Shown in pieces: positions 10,944 to 23,436 of a DNA stretch of 64,000 nucleotides. The stretch lies in the NCBI GenBank assembly GCA_029531795.1, contig JAPEIS010000015.1:2046001-2110000 (forward strand), given 5' to 3'. The first letter of the stretch is position 1. Every line of letters starts with the position of its first letter. The position numbers and the translations under genes were made by a program. The DNA comes from Sclerotinia nivalis. Taxonomy: Eukaryota; Ascomycota; Leotiomycetes; Helotiales; Sclerotiniaceae. The notes beneath the pieces were generated by a model. The model saw only the letters and a program-made list of their open reading frames with translations. It was not told the DNA's origin and did no database searches.

Positions 10944-13100
10944 CTGTGGTATTCTTAGTTCATAATCAATTTATAAAATTCGATGTATCACTATACTTTT
11001 GTTGACTTGAGGAGAGATGTTGCGAACTATCCTATCTGAGCAGGAAGGAGTATGTAAATTCTCGGCAGTGATTGAACAATAGAATAGAATATAAGATAAT
11101 TCTGTAGATAGGATGAGATAGTAAAAGGAGGGTATGTTCTCCGGAGAATGCAGCAAAGGAGTTGGAATTCACTGCTTCAAATCATAACCTAAGATCATAA
11201 CAGTAGTTATGTTCTGCTGTGACTAATATATGCCGCAGCTCTTCGTCAAGATAGAGACAAATTGTTCCGCACCAAGTTCAGGCGACTCCAAAATTAGGCA
11301 AAGGATGGTACGATGCCGCAACCATTAGCAATACATTCATCTCAATGGACAATATCTCACCATCGCACTGCATGATGCCTTCGATTACACCCTCATTATC
11401 CCCTGTCACTCCTCACTACCCCTCACCTCAAGACAAGTCTACTCACGTTTCGGGCAATGCCAAGTAGGGACACCATTTCCCGCATGGTATATAGAAGTAC
11501 GAATAAGCAAGCACCTTGATAAATGAGTGGAAATCAATCTACGGTGAGATTTGACGCATTTGTGAACTCGTAGATCGCAACATACAGCGAATGTAGCCAG
11601 CCACCTTGCGGAGCTGCTCGAAACAAAACAAAATACCACCTCATTTTCCAAGAGCGTCTGAAATGGCACAGGGTCACGTCCCAATTGAAAAGTTATTAAT
11701 CTTTTTAATTGATGTATAAATCATAAATTAATTAAGATTAAAATTCAAACTTTTAATATCTCAATAGAAAAGAATTATGAATTATAAAAGTTTTAGAATC
11801 TAGTAATATGTATATAAAATCTATATATAAACTTTTATAAAAAGATGAGATGATAGAAATATAGGATGCCAAGTTTTGCGTTCACCATGCACCACGGGAC
11901 AAACTTGGATGATATCCAAACCCACCAAGGCATATGTGGTTCGCTACAATGGATTTAGGAAGATGTCTCGATGTTGAATGAGCTGCCTCCAGCCAATCCT
12001 CTGGGGCAGCAACCCCCCGGATCTCAAGTTCTAACATATTCCCTCCAGCTCCGATGCGAGATGCTGATCTAAAGATCAGAAAACATTTACGTAAGTAGCA
12101 GTCGAATGTACCACATACCATGTGATGAGCATTCTATCCAAGTACTGTAGAATAAAAAGCTAAGAACTACCCGCGAATCGTCCCAGCTATAAGAGACTTT
12201 CGTCATCCTTCTAGGAAACAAGCGCAACAGCGTTAACACTGCGAAAATAACAAAAGATGGCAACAGTATCTGATGCTTGTATGATATTCGACTTCTGATC
12301 GGGGTTGTGTTGAGCCATCTTGTCGAGAATAGAAGAGCACTTCTTCGAATACCAGTGAACGATCGAGATGGAAGCGACATCTTTTCCCCTCTTATTCTCT
12401 CTGCCAGATGATGACTATCTTGGTAAAGGATGAGACCTGAACGTGGCTGCGCCACTCAAGATACAGATTTTCAGTATTATCAAGCACATTTTTCATCTAC
12501 CATGAGTAGAAAGAAATAACTGGTGCCAACTTTCACAAAACCATCAGGTTCAAAACGCGTCGCATATGCGATGAGAATTGGTAGTGAGATTTGAGCATAT
12601 TTTCGTACAGTGATCCTCGGTTCTGGGCTATCTTTCTTCTTGCAAGAAGAAATCCAACATTGTATGCAAGCATACGGTTTTTGCACTCCACTACAAACCA
12701 TATTCAAAATGTGGCACAATGCCGCACAATATTTCGGCCTGCCATAACTATATTTTGGGTTTCATTGGACCACTCGTGATCGCAAGTCGTGTTATACCGG
12801 GCAGCCATCCAATCGCCGCAGAGTGTATTTATAAACCCCCAATAGCTTCAAGCAAAAGACCACAACTCCAACTACCAAGAGGGTTGGAAGGCACTGTGTC
12901 TTCGATGTTTCGACGCGCTCCAAAAATTATCTGCGCGTACCACCAACGCAAGGAATAGTTAAAAGCTCAGTTCCAATCGTCGCTAAATCCATCAACTTAT
13001 ACGTAAGAGGGGCTTGCAATGGGCCTCGACATTAAGATTGCTGTCGTTCGAAAAGTTCTTGCGCTAGAAAGTCGGACTCTCAAACAAGCTAAAGAAAAGC
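10944..13100. other. Intergenic region with an AT-rich element relic
   Basis: Several minus-strand open frames of 60-120 codons occur (for example 12087-12455 and 12480-12719), but none resembles a family I know and they do not splice into one product. An AT-rich block at about 11690-11865 stands out sharply and is listed separately. Confidence 0.4.
11690..11865. repeat. AT-rich relic resembling the interior of the foldback MITE
   Basis: The run TTTTAATATCTC at about 11752-11763, then AGTTTTAGAATCTAGTAATA and ATATAAAATCTATATATAAACTTTT, parallels the right arm of the foldback element at about 33800-33890 (TTTCAATATCTC, then AATTTTCAGAATTTACTAATA and ATAATAAATCTATGATTCAAATTTT). Order and spacing agree. 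The terminal inverted repeats with the CTTTCGGACC motif are not present here, so this would be an internal fragment or a diverged copy. Confidence 0.45.
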
Positions 13101-13119
13101 ACTTAATATCAAAATATGG

Positions 13120-14778
13120 AACGCCAGGCGCAGATACTTACCTATACTACACCAGGAAACGCTAGGGATGTAGACCAAGCTGTCATAGAAGAGACAACAT
13201 CTTTCTTGGAAGGCTGGAGACTTCAAGTTCTTAATTTTGGGTAAGAAAAATCTGCCTGCGGCCTCTCACGATCCATGACAATGCTGTAAGCCACTTCCCA
13301 TAGCCAATTTATTGACCAGGTTCAAGAAACCTAACATTCACATATCAAATAGAATCACAATGAGGGCGTTTGAAGGAATCGGCGGTGGGGGTATTAACGC
13401 GATGTGTTTCGTCGTGCTACCAGAAATCGTCCCAACCTCAAAATAACCATTATACGCAACCATCCTCTCTTCCACCTTCGCTATTTCAGCGCTCCTGGGT
13501 CTGTTGACTAGCAGTGCTGTTTCAAACAACAGCGATCACGCATCTTGGCGCTGAGTATTTCTTATGAAGTAAGATTCCGGGTTGGTAATGATGTGATGTC
13601 GTTTTACTACATTCTCTGCAATAATTGCCCCAGGTGGGGCTTTAGCTCTCCCTTCCATTATTTTCGGAATGCCCCGCAACTTCCCACATCATAAATTGAA
13701 GTCAAGGTTGACACTAAAAGACGTGTTTACTAGAGCTAATTTCCGAAGAATCGACATTATTGGAGTGTTTCTACTGTTGGCGTCATCGATATTATTTGTC
13801 ACAGCTCTGATAGAAGGAAGTACGAGCTTTAGCTGGGACAGTGTCTTACCTTCTACAGCACTGAGTCTCTCGGGTATACTCTGCGCAGCTTTCCTGCTAT
13901 GAGAGCGATATCTGGAAACTGTGAAAAGGCCACAAGAAGGCGTTTTCCCATGGCATTTGGCGACAGACAGAATTACTATGGGCGTTCTTCTGTAAGACTA
14001 CAAACAGTGATGTGTCTTTTCGATATACAGCTGACAATATTATGCTGATAGAAACACCTTTATTGCTGGAGTGGTCATGATATCTGTGATTATTCTATGG
14101 CTCAAAGATTTCAAATCGTAAATCGAGTATCCTCCATCGGTTCTAGTGCTGAGTGTCGTTGCAAGCATTGGTGCAGAAGTCGCAGGAGCCTTCATCGAAA
14201 GACTAAAAGTTGCACCATCCTATGTCATTCTAGTATCATCCTGCATCACAACAATAGGATTAGCACTCCTATGCACGCTTTAATCGAGTCCACATATTCA
14301 TCCTTCAACCTATGGATGTCAAGCTATTCTATGTTTGGGTATTGGAGGAACTTTAGGGAGTTCACTGTTAATGATACCGGTTGTAGTTTCTAAGAAAGAC
14401 ATGGGTATATATATTCCCCCCATTATCCTTCATCTCGAGCAAAAATACCTAACATTAATACTTGTAGCTGTATCCATGAGTGCGTTTTTCCAAGCTCGAG
14501 AGTTAGGCGGTGCTTTGGGTATCGCCATCTGTTCCAATGTACTCAATGCCAAAATTAAATCCTCATTGAAAGGAGAGCTTACAGCAAGGCAGCTTGATGC
14601 ATTGTTCAAATCATCTCAAGACATCTCTGCTCTATCAGCATCGCTGCAGGAAAATGTGAGAGTGGCTTATGCGTCAGGATTTGGTGATCAAATCAAGGTT
14701 CTCGTAGGACTTAGTGGTTGTGGCATATTGGCGACATTTCTTTTCTGGGAACGACCTTTAGGGAAAGCAGAAGCTTGA
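13120..14778 (+). pseudogene. MFS multidrug (DHA-type) transporter pseudogene
   Basis: The family is clear from TSFLEGWRLQVLNFG (about 13195-13240, the segment before and into helix 1), RAFEGIGGGGINAMCFVVLP (about 13365-13425, the motif in helix 4), ALALPSIIFGMPRNFP (about 13635-13685), FRRIDIIGVFLLLASSILF (about 13740-13798) and FFQARELGGALGIAICSNVL (about 14485-14547). Defects are TAA at 13444-13446, TGA at 13552-13554 where the family has Trp (WR-W-VF), TGA at 13900-13902 where it has Trp before ERYLE, and a further stop near 14280. The segment between helix 1 and helix 4 is missing. Two of the stops are TGG-to-TGA changes. The last 140 codons are still open. Such proteins export toxic compounds by proton antiport. 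Confidence 0.8.
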
Positions 14779-14960
14779 GTAACTACAACAGTTACAGCTC
14801 AGCTACTTATATAAATTATTCAGGATTAACGGGAAAATAATTCTTGTGCTAAAAGTAGCATACAAAAGTTTTCGTTGCATAGCTCTAATCATCGGTAGGA
14901 GCTGGAGGAAGCTAAGCCTATTACTAGATGATCATTTCCTCCCAAAAAGACTACCATCCT

Positions 14961-15932
14961 TCAGCGCTTCAGCCATCTGAAAGTCGCCCATGCCACAATA
15001 ATCACTCCAATCCACTTGATCCACTTGATAAAAAAGCATAGCACCATAGACATCACAAATAACCTATATGTATTGCCGCCCGCATTGACATAAGGATATG
15101 GTTCATTCGGAAGAGGTTTATCCAAGAATGCACATAGTGGCTCCCAACCATCTTTAGGATTAAACTCAAGAAGTCTTCCCCGCGCAAGTTTTCGAATCTT
15201 CTCATTATGAGCGACGAATCCCGCACGAAGAGCCTTGCGGTCTTCTGGGTTGCCGCCGGACCAGTCAGTGAGTGCCGATAGGACAACTTGGCGGAATGGG
15301 ATAGCTTCCTGCATTTTTGCTTGGTTAGTGCTGATATGTTTGATTCTCCTTCGATGTTTGATAGGTCTTACGTACCGGTAGAACAATACTAAGTACAGGC
15401 CAGAGACGGGAGTGTACAACAGCATAGATCGACCTTTCCACCGATTCGACCCACTTGTCTGAATCCCTCGTTGTCAAGATGACTTTTGCATCGGGATACG
15501 CCTTCAAGAGTTCTTCAGAAAAATTCACAGCTGGCATGTCCGTGACAGCCTGTCAGAATGATTTAGCATTCAGTTGAATAATGATGTAACTTTAAAAAGA
15601 GAACTAACACTAAAATTCGTAAGGATCTTATCGAATTCCTCGCGGCCAAAAGGTTTGCCATTTCCATTCAATTTGGCGTCGAAGCCTTCCAACCATAGAG
15701 GGAGATGACCTTTTGTCGGCGCCGCAACTCGACAGTGATATGTTTTGTAGCCTAATCTGTTGAGCGCTTCTTGTAGTGCTGGAGATTATTAGTACTGTAA
15801 GTCATGTTCTACGACTGTGCGAGACGAACACATTGTGGAAGTACGAGATAGTCCGAGACAGAGGACTTGCATCTCAAGCGCCCTTTTTGCAACGATTGGC
15901 AGAGCATCGACTTTTCGAGGTGAGGAAGCCAT
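14961..15932 (-). CDS. P-loop sulfotransferase-like protein with C-terminal membrane anchor
   Basis: Four exons fit on the minus strand: 15932-15830, 15778-15609, 15549-15376 and 15308-14961. They give 264 residues with all phases consistent. The product belongs to the fungal P-loop family related to sulfotransferases, often named NAD-dependent epimerase-like in databases. The nucleotide-binding loop is LCLGLSRTSTMS (residues about 24-35), followed by LQEALNRLGYKTYH and KPFGREEFDKIL. The core motif DAKVILTTRDSDKWVESV precedes SGGNPEDRKAL and LLEFNPKDGWEPLCAFLDKP. The last 35 residues hold a hydrophobic helix and end in RWLKR, suggesting tail anchoring. The first intron uses a GTTCGT donor with a good TACTAAT branch site. 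Substrate and donor are unknown. It converges on the MFS relic, 182 bases away, and is the only apparently intact gene in the left 19 kb. Confidence 0.8.
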
Positions 15933-18900
15933 GACAGGTGCTAAATTCCGCTGACTAGATTGTTACTTTTTCGACCTTGCTCTGTTCCTCTCGCCAATTG
16001 CAAAAGTGTCAAAATATTTTGCATTGAATATTGAGGCTGCTTAAACCTACATCAAAACGAGATCGGAGTGCAGAAGTGATTGTTGAAGTAGATCAATCAA
16101 GTTTTTAGCCTCCACTTGTTAAAGTGTATATGTATTAGACATGGAGGTGGCACAGCAAGCGGGGTGATATGGTCTCCCTTCTTTTTTGATGCTCACCCGG
16201 GCGTCAAAGAAACCAAGGCGACATGTTACAAATAGGGGCGAAGTATGTTGTGATACAGAGGGGCGGGGTAAGGTTACACATGTTTTAGGGATAACAGTAT
16301 TGTAATAATATTTAATCATTATTAATTGTGATTGATCAATCTAGGAATTTCCTGTCGAAAGGATATAATACCTCTAAGTGAATCAAAATGGCACTATCTC
16401 CTCTTAATTTCGCGGTCTTTTCTCGATGCAGTTTGCTGTTGAATTGTGGTAGTTTCAGCGGTTCTAATATCTTCACAAAGTAGTCTAACAGTGCTAGATC
16501 AGGTCCTGCATAGAACATAGCGGAGCTAGAATAAGTCCTTGATACCAATGATGTTTGTAGTTATCTTTTGACCTATATATTATGTTATAATTGTAAACTA
16601 CAATCTGCTATACCTAAGCTAAAGCAGTCAACTACCGATCAATTCTGACGAGAAACTCGGAGCCTATCTTGCCTAATCTTCTAAGCATATAAATAGTACT
16701 ACATCAAAAACTACGATTCATCAATATGACTATCAATAATTCTCTACATTATTACTGGTGTGAAGAACTTTTCAACACCATTTGGAAAATATCTGAAGAC
16801 TTGAAGATCGCTCGGAACCAATTCAGCTCCCACAAAGGTCGAAGCGAATGTAACATCCTTGCCATTTCAGGAAATGCATCTTTCTTTACACTAACACTAT
16901 TTGCCGAACCTGCCAACTTTTCTACTACTTTTAAATTACTGATTAGATGATCTAGGAGTAGAACTGGCTCGTCTATTTGAACATGAGTGCCCGAGTCTTG
17001 AGTCTTCATGACTTGTTATTCGGAATAACGTATCTTGATAATGAATTAGTCGGGGTGTATTGTTAAGGAGTAGGATGCAGATGGTATTTTGAAGGAAATA
17101 TCGAATCGAGATTTCTGGAATTCGATGTCTAATTTAAGATATCTTCTTACTTGGAAGATGTAGGACGGGCGTCGATGTGAGATAAACAGGCAAGAGAAGG
17201 GTTTCTATCTTGGTGTTTGGAGGTAGAGAAATTTTGCTTCTACATAATTAGCACCGTGGAAAATATGGAGTAATTTCTGGTGTATGAAACTTACAATCTG
17301 TATTTATATGGTGCTCATCTAAAAATTCAGCTTTCATGCTTGGATTCGCAAATGGAGATTTTTGATCATGGATATTCATATGATGTCGTGTGCTTATTAG
17401 ATTCTACTACTCCTTTGTTTAAAGGAGTTATCTTCTCAATGATTAGTTTCAGCTGTACTTGGCTCAATAATTTCTCATCCTCGACCATTCCTTTCTACTA
17501 TTCAAAGGCTGAAGATATTGGTCCATATGAGGTGTCCCACGAAATGCATCTTTTTTTTGCGGGAGAATACCGATATTTTAAGACTATAAGCTTGTGTCTT
17601 GCGATATGGTTCTTGAAACGTATATGATCTAACGATGACACAACCAAGTATAGCTCTCCTCTCATCTATGGCTCGAGGAGTAAGAGGCTTCCTACATTTC
17701 TCTTTTGCTAGAGGCAACATGTGATTGCCTTGTGGAATTAAATAGTTGAACCATAATTCATACATCATGCTATTTCAAACTGAATAAGACTGTTGAAAAG
17801 AAAGCCTTATCTAAAACTGATAATGTGACCTAAGAATATTTATCAGTGACTATGGTTTTGACTTTGAGATGAAATGTCATACAAACTGATGACTACACAA
17901 TAGTCTCAAGAGGTGATTGATGTTTCTTTCCAAGTTAAGTACTATCTTTTGTGCTAAAATCTTTCGCACTTCGAAAGCTAACATATCTTGTTGTGATGTG
18001 GATTTTGAGCTCACAACTATTATACAAAGCCGGAGCTATGGGCGTTCTCGTCCTAGCTGCGAGTTATAGTCATAGACAAGATATAAATAAACGGAAAGTT
18101 TTTGATTTAGATTCCTTGAAGTTTGCGAGCTCGGCATCGATACAAATTTTTTTATGATTAAAACTAGCGAGGTTAGCTTACGGGAAGTGGCGGCGTGATT
18201 TTGGATAAAGTAGGCGGAATCAACGCTGGTCCTTTGGGTATACCGTTCATCGCACTGTTTGAGATCAAATCTCCTTCAGGTTGACCATAAGAAAGAGATT
18301 GGCATCTCCTCCGGCCTTAATAAGAGATAAAAGCTATCTAATTTTGTTCAGCTCTTGATACCTTGGATGTAGCAGGTTTTAAAAAACAGCGTCAATGAGC
18401 CGTGTTTCCTGAATGATATTATTTAACAATCGACGAGATCTAAAGCGAGTTAGGTGGTATATCCTACAGATACAAGTACAAATAGACTATTGTCCTTTCG
18501 CACCCGCCAACGCGGCAAATGATAGATTTGTATTTACTCTGGGCACAGTTTTTATACATGAGTAATCATATGAAGCTGAAGTACCGGGGAAGACGATATC
18601 CGTCCATCGTGTGTTATTTCAAAGATAAGACCAGAACTTGTGGGACCACACGTGGAGAGTACATAGTTTAAAAGGCTCTTTATAAAACATACGAGTTTCT
18701 AGTTAGACATCAGAATCTTCAGGGCACCAAAAAGTAAGAACAAGTACATTCATTGACAATGGAGTTGCACAGCATAGTGTGTCGCTTAGGTAATGATCTC
18801 CTAGTTTGTACTACGGTGCAATGCTTGATTTATGGCTTACCCTACCATTTAACCATGATTATCTTTATATATATACTTCTTTAGATGTTATAGTAAACTA

Positions 18901-19244
18901 CAAGTCGAGGAGGAAAACGACAACTTACTACGAAGGGAAAAGGATTCTCACAAATGCATCCCCTAAAATCTGACATGGTTAACCCAACGAGATTCATTTC
19001 TCGGCAATTCCGAAACCAGCTAGACTAATCGCAATCGAAGGTTGAAAAGATGGTTACATGAGCACCGGCATGGAAAGAAGTAGATGCTATATAGTAAATG
19101 GCTTTGCATTGTCCGATATTAGTATCGTCACAAGTATTTATCAAGCTCTAAATCTAGAACAGCAAGCTAATCTATCTCTAACATCAACACAAAATCTCAT
19201 CTAGCATAAATCATGCAATCATCTACCGACACCATTTCCCCCCT
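15933..19244. other. AT-rich DNA without recognisable genes
   Basis: Short open frames occur on both strands (for example 16752-17009 minus, 17280-17627 plus and 17951-18157 plus). None resembles a family I know or extends by splicing. The stretch could be relic sequence or hold a lineage-specific gene that I cannot recognise. Confidence 0.4.
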
Positions 19245-20929
19245 TCAAGATCTCTCAACCACCTCCCTCTCCCTTGCAATCTTATTATTCCCGAGACTAA
19301 CCCCAATCTCCTTCACCACCAACCACCCAGGAATCAATGCCAATCCCCAAAGGCCAAAATTGAGATATACACCCCCAACATTACCCATTACTGTGATACT
19401 ATTTAAGCCGTACTATGTGTTTCGTCAGTTATATTATGATATAGATGATATAGTGAAGATGTGAGGGGGGACTCACACTAAGAGCCTGCACAGCCGATTC
19501 TGTTCCTCGAAGTAGTGCTGCGATTCTTATGACTTCTTCGGGGGTTTTGGCAAGGTTTCCTACGAGGAAGTATCTGATGTTTATTAGTATATTTATGTAG
19601 AAGATTGAAGTATGTATGCATGTTCGAATTCAGTAGGTGGGTGTGTACTCACAGGAATAGATAGTTGATTTGAAACCCGGAGACCCATCCTAGGAATAAT
19701 AAAAATGTCCTCACGAATGCCCCACCATCAGACCAATCATATACGGGTAGCGGATTCTGGCCCCAATAGTTTGTCACGAGGACGGTTCCCCATATCCACC
19801 AAACCTAGAATCAAAGTCAGTAATTAGACAGAGCTAAACACCACAAAGTTAGTGAAACAAAAAGAGCAAATACTCACACCCTGCAAGCCTAAAATCACCA
19901 CAAAAGCCCATCTCGCTCTTTTCTTCAACGGCCACTTCTCCCGATCCAAAAACGCACCCAACAAGTTGCCTGAAATCATTGCCACAATCCCGGAAAGAAA
20001 CGAACCCAATGCTCTTCCTCGCACACTAAGCCACACAGATTCATAAGTAAACATAACCGCCTCACTATAAACTCCCTGCGCAATAACCGGCACCAACAAC
20101 AAAAAGTATTTACTTATAAACAATTTCGACGTAAGTTTAATTTCCCTCCAGCTAGATTCCGAAATGCGAAGATTTAGGATTACTCCGTCAGTTCGCTGAA
20201 CTTTTTCAGGTGGTGTAAGGAGTAATGCTGCAAAAGGTCCAAGGGCTTGTAATGCGATGAATACAAGATATACATTGTACGATACCTTGCCTCTACCAGA
20301 ATTATCCGCATTAAGAGCTAGATTAATCACGCCACCCAAAACCTGTCCGGCAACTCGGAAACTTAACCATAATCCCAGGAATCTTCCCTGGTTCTCGGGT
20401 TCCGGATAACTCAAGGCGACGGCTGCTTCGGCCATCCAGAAAACACCGGCGGAAATTCCGCACAAGGCGGCGCCGACGAGAACAAGCCATTCGTTTCCGT
20501 ATCGATTGTTGCAGTAGAGTCCAGCGGCGTATGGTGCGTAGCCGATGGTGCCAAAAATGAGAGCGGCTTTTATACCGATGTATTTAACGAGGATGGAGGA
20601 GAAAAAACAGGAGATGACCATGAGGCAGAAGGTTAGGGCATTAGCGGCATTGACTAGATAGGGGCTTTCTTCGCCGCCGGCTCCGAGACTGTTCATTGCA
20701 CCCCAGATACCCGGGGCCAGGAAGTTGCAAATGCCGAGGATGATGGCATTGTAGAGGGTCGAGCGGTACCATTTTACTGTTGTCTGTTAGGATTATATTA
20801 TGATAGATATGAAAAGAGATCAAGGATGAGGAAACAAAATATACCCGGTTGCTTTTCCCTGAGCACAGGCAAAGCTTCATTGTCAGAAGATATCGAAGTA
20901 TCAAGCACTTCCGACTTGTCAGACACCAT
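19245..20929 (-). CDS. UNC93-like MFS transporter
   Basis: Five exons fit: 20929-20845, 20776-19878, 19804-19653, 19573-19477 and 19412-19245. They give 466 residues. The product is a polytopic membrane protein of the UNC93-like branch of the major facilitator superfamily. A short acidic N-terminus is followed by KWYRSTLYNAIILGICNFLA, then WGAMNSLGAGG, both hallmarks of the fungal group. GVFWMAEAAVALSYPEPENQ and FLGLWLSFRVAGQVLGG follow in the first half. The end has LRGTESAVQALS and ITVMGNVGGVYLNFGLWGLA, then a short basic tail. About eleven hydrophobic segments are seen. Fungal members are mostly of unknown substrate. The next gene on the same strand is a flavin monooxygenase, so uptake or export of that pathway's compound is a reasonable guess. 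Confidence 0.85.
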
Positions 20930-21519
20930 GATGTTTCAATAAAGCGAGAAAATGAATTGAACGGCGGAACACAGAATTGCAGATTCGGTACTGGGGTCCC
21001 AAACCGTTTTATCTATCCATGGTTTCCCACAGATATGCATGCACGGTACTCATATCGAAGTCAAAAAGCCGGTAGGCATGTATTCTCCACCTCGGTTACA
21101 TGGCGTGATGAGCACGGAATTGAAACCTTGTCATGACGAACACTATACTTCAACTAGCACTGCATTAGAGGGGTTTTCAGAAAAGATAAGCAGACACACT
21201 TCTTGGGAGTATGGAGGGAAATGTAATCTTTCCCGTATTTAGACCACAATCTTTCCCATTCGATCTCGTTTGAGTTCGATTGATCTTGGCGTCACTTTTC
21301 CACCGAGATTTTAAGGTTTGGAATTCTCTGCTCCATCTGATCCATACTACTGGGTTCTATCAGAGGACGAGGTACATTAGAATAGGGTTATCGAGGGCCC
21401 CAATTATGGTAAAATGCAAGTAGCATTCATGTCGTGCCTTTTCCATGTCGCGAAGTCGGTATTGTGAAACTTGTAATCTTATTATATCGAAAAAATCAAG
21501 GTAATTGATACAATCTGCT
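20930..21519. other. Promoter-sized gap upstream of the UNC93-like gene
   Basis: It holds the upstream region of the UNC93-like gene and the 3' end region of the monooxygenase on the same strand. No further gene is seen. Confidence 0.5.
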
Positions 21520-23436
21520 CTATAAACCTTCAAACCATTCTTCATGATAACTTCTTAAATCAACCTGATCCGGACGTTTGAGATATGGTGTCAAGTCACT
21601 ATTCGCAACCGTCTCCTTTACTGTCCAACCATTTCCCAAATATGCAAAACGATTTCCAGTTTTAGACTTATAAGTATACTCCCAGTCTTCCCACCTGGGA
21701 TCTTTTCTTATGAAATTAACATGTGATGCACTTCCGGGCCAGTGACCATGGATTCTACCTCCGGGTCTGCCCGAGTTCCCCCAAGATTTGCAATTGTCTG
21801 TCCATACTGTTCTGGGAAAGAAAGCATCACTATAAGCGATGAAATCATTTGTTGCCTCTTTGGAAGGAACGAAAGTTTTGATACTCTGCTGGCTAACTTT
21901 TCGCAACAACTTTGCTAAGTAAGTTATTTGCGTTTCTGTTTGGTTAGGAACTGTGCCACTTGTTCCATGAGCATTAGGTCCGGAGACGAAGAGGAGGTTA
22001 GGAAAGGAAGGCGATGCGACTCCAAGGTATGTAAGAGGGTCAGGATTCCAAGCATCGCGCAAATTGTGACCAAAGGCGGTAATGGGAAATGGGGGTCGCA
22101 TATCAATGTTTGCTCCTGTGGAGCATATTACTGCATCGACTTTTCGTTCAATGCCATCAGTAGTAACAATTCCTTCTTCTGTAAATCTTTCGATGGGAGT
22201 CCGAATGAAAGAGACGTTATCTTCAGTCAAAGCCTCTAGATAACCAGGCCCCGGTGTCAACCGACGACAATTTGGTGCGAAATCTGGAACAATCTCATCC
22301 AATAACTCTGGCTTCTTCTTCAAACGTTCTCCCATCAATCTCCGAAATTCTTCTTCAAGCTTCTTGTTGTCCTCTGTGCCTTTAAATAGAGTGGCAAATC
22401 GAAGATAGAATTTTCCCTCGAGCTCTTTTCGAAATTTATGATAAGTGTCTGGATCTTCGAATGATTTTAAAAGATCTTGAGGAAAGTATTTTGGCTCCAA
22501 TGTCCTACCTTCTCCTTCACCACCAAAAGATCCCGCAATCCAAGTCTTGCTGCGTGCATAATGGTCTAAATGTTTAACCACTTTTTGAAGATTTGGAACG
22601 ACTTGCAATCCACTAGCACCATTTCCAATGACTGCCACGGTTTTGCCAGTAGGATCGAAATTCGGGTCCCAATTCGATGAATGGCGTAGATGCCCCTTAT
22701 AATCGCTGATACCGGGATAATCTGGTAGCTTCCAAGCGTTGAATCTACCAATTGCTGTAATCACTACGTCGAATTGTTCTTCCTCCGTCTCTCCAACCTC
22801 CAGATTCTCGACATTCAAAGTCCACTGTGCATTCTCCTCATTCCATACTGCACCGACAATTTTGCGGTTGAATTTGAGGTAATTGTATACATTATGCTTT
22901 CGTGCGACTTTCTGCCAATATTCTCTGATTTCTTTTCCTTGCGCATATTCTTCGGACCATTGTGTATTGGGCTCGAATGTTGATTGGTATACATTCGCGG
23001 GGATGTCGCAACGAACCCCCGGATAGATATTCTCAAACCAGGTCCCTCCAATATCGGAATTCTTCTCAAAGATCGTGAGCTGAATTCCTGGTACCTTCGC
23101 AGGCAGAAGGATACCTGCGTTGATCCCGGCAAGACCAGCACCAATAACGGCAACCTATTGAACCACTATTTAGTACACTGAATAGAATCGAGAATTAAGA
23201 TAATTACAAACCTTTAGGGGTTTGATAATGTCTACTGGATGATCTTCAATTTCGAACCCAGGCTGAGGAGTAGGTCGAAATGGTAAGGAAGAAATATTTT
23301 GAGCTAACCCATCACTATTTGTTTTGACCTCGATGGTCACTGGAGCTGGCGCTTCAGTAGATGTTGAAAGTGGAATTTTGACGGTTGAAGTAACATCAAT
23401 ACCCTGTGTTTCCGCTGCAACCGCAGAAGGTGACAT
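21520..23436 (-). CDS. Baeyer-Villiger-type flavin-binding monooxygenase
   Basis: Two exons fit, 23436-23212 and 23154-21520, joined in phase 0, giving 619 residues. The first 75 residues are a variable extension. Exon 2 opens with the FAD-binding dinucleotide loop VAVIGAGLAGINAG, followed by FEKNSDIGGTWFENIYPGVR, the signature of this enzyme class. The fingerprint FxGxxxHxxxW is present with Tyr in the first place (PGISDYKGHLRHSSNW). The second nucleotide loop for NADPH is VAVIGNGASGLQVVP, and DAVICSTGANIDMRPPFPI follows later. Such enzymes use NADPH and oxygen to turn ketones into esters or lactones or to oxidise N or S atoms. The substrate is unknown. The start is 1,046 bases from the divergent FMN monooxygenase gene, suggesting shared control. 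Confidence 0.88.

Noticed and set aside
11882..12719. Three minus-strand open frames that might form a spliced gene
   Set aside because: No shared family features, no convincing donor/acceptor pairs that join them, and two carry stop clusters between them.
16752..17009. 85-codon minus-strand frame as a possible gene fragment
   Set aside because: No family match and no extension by splicing on either side.
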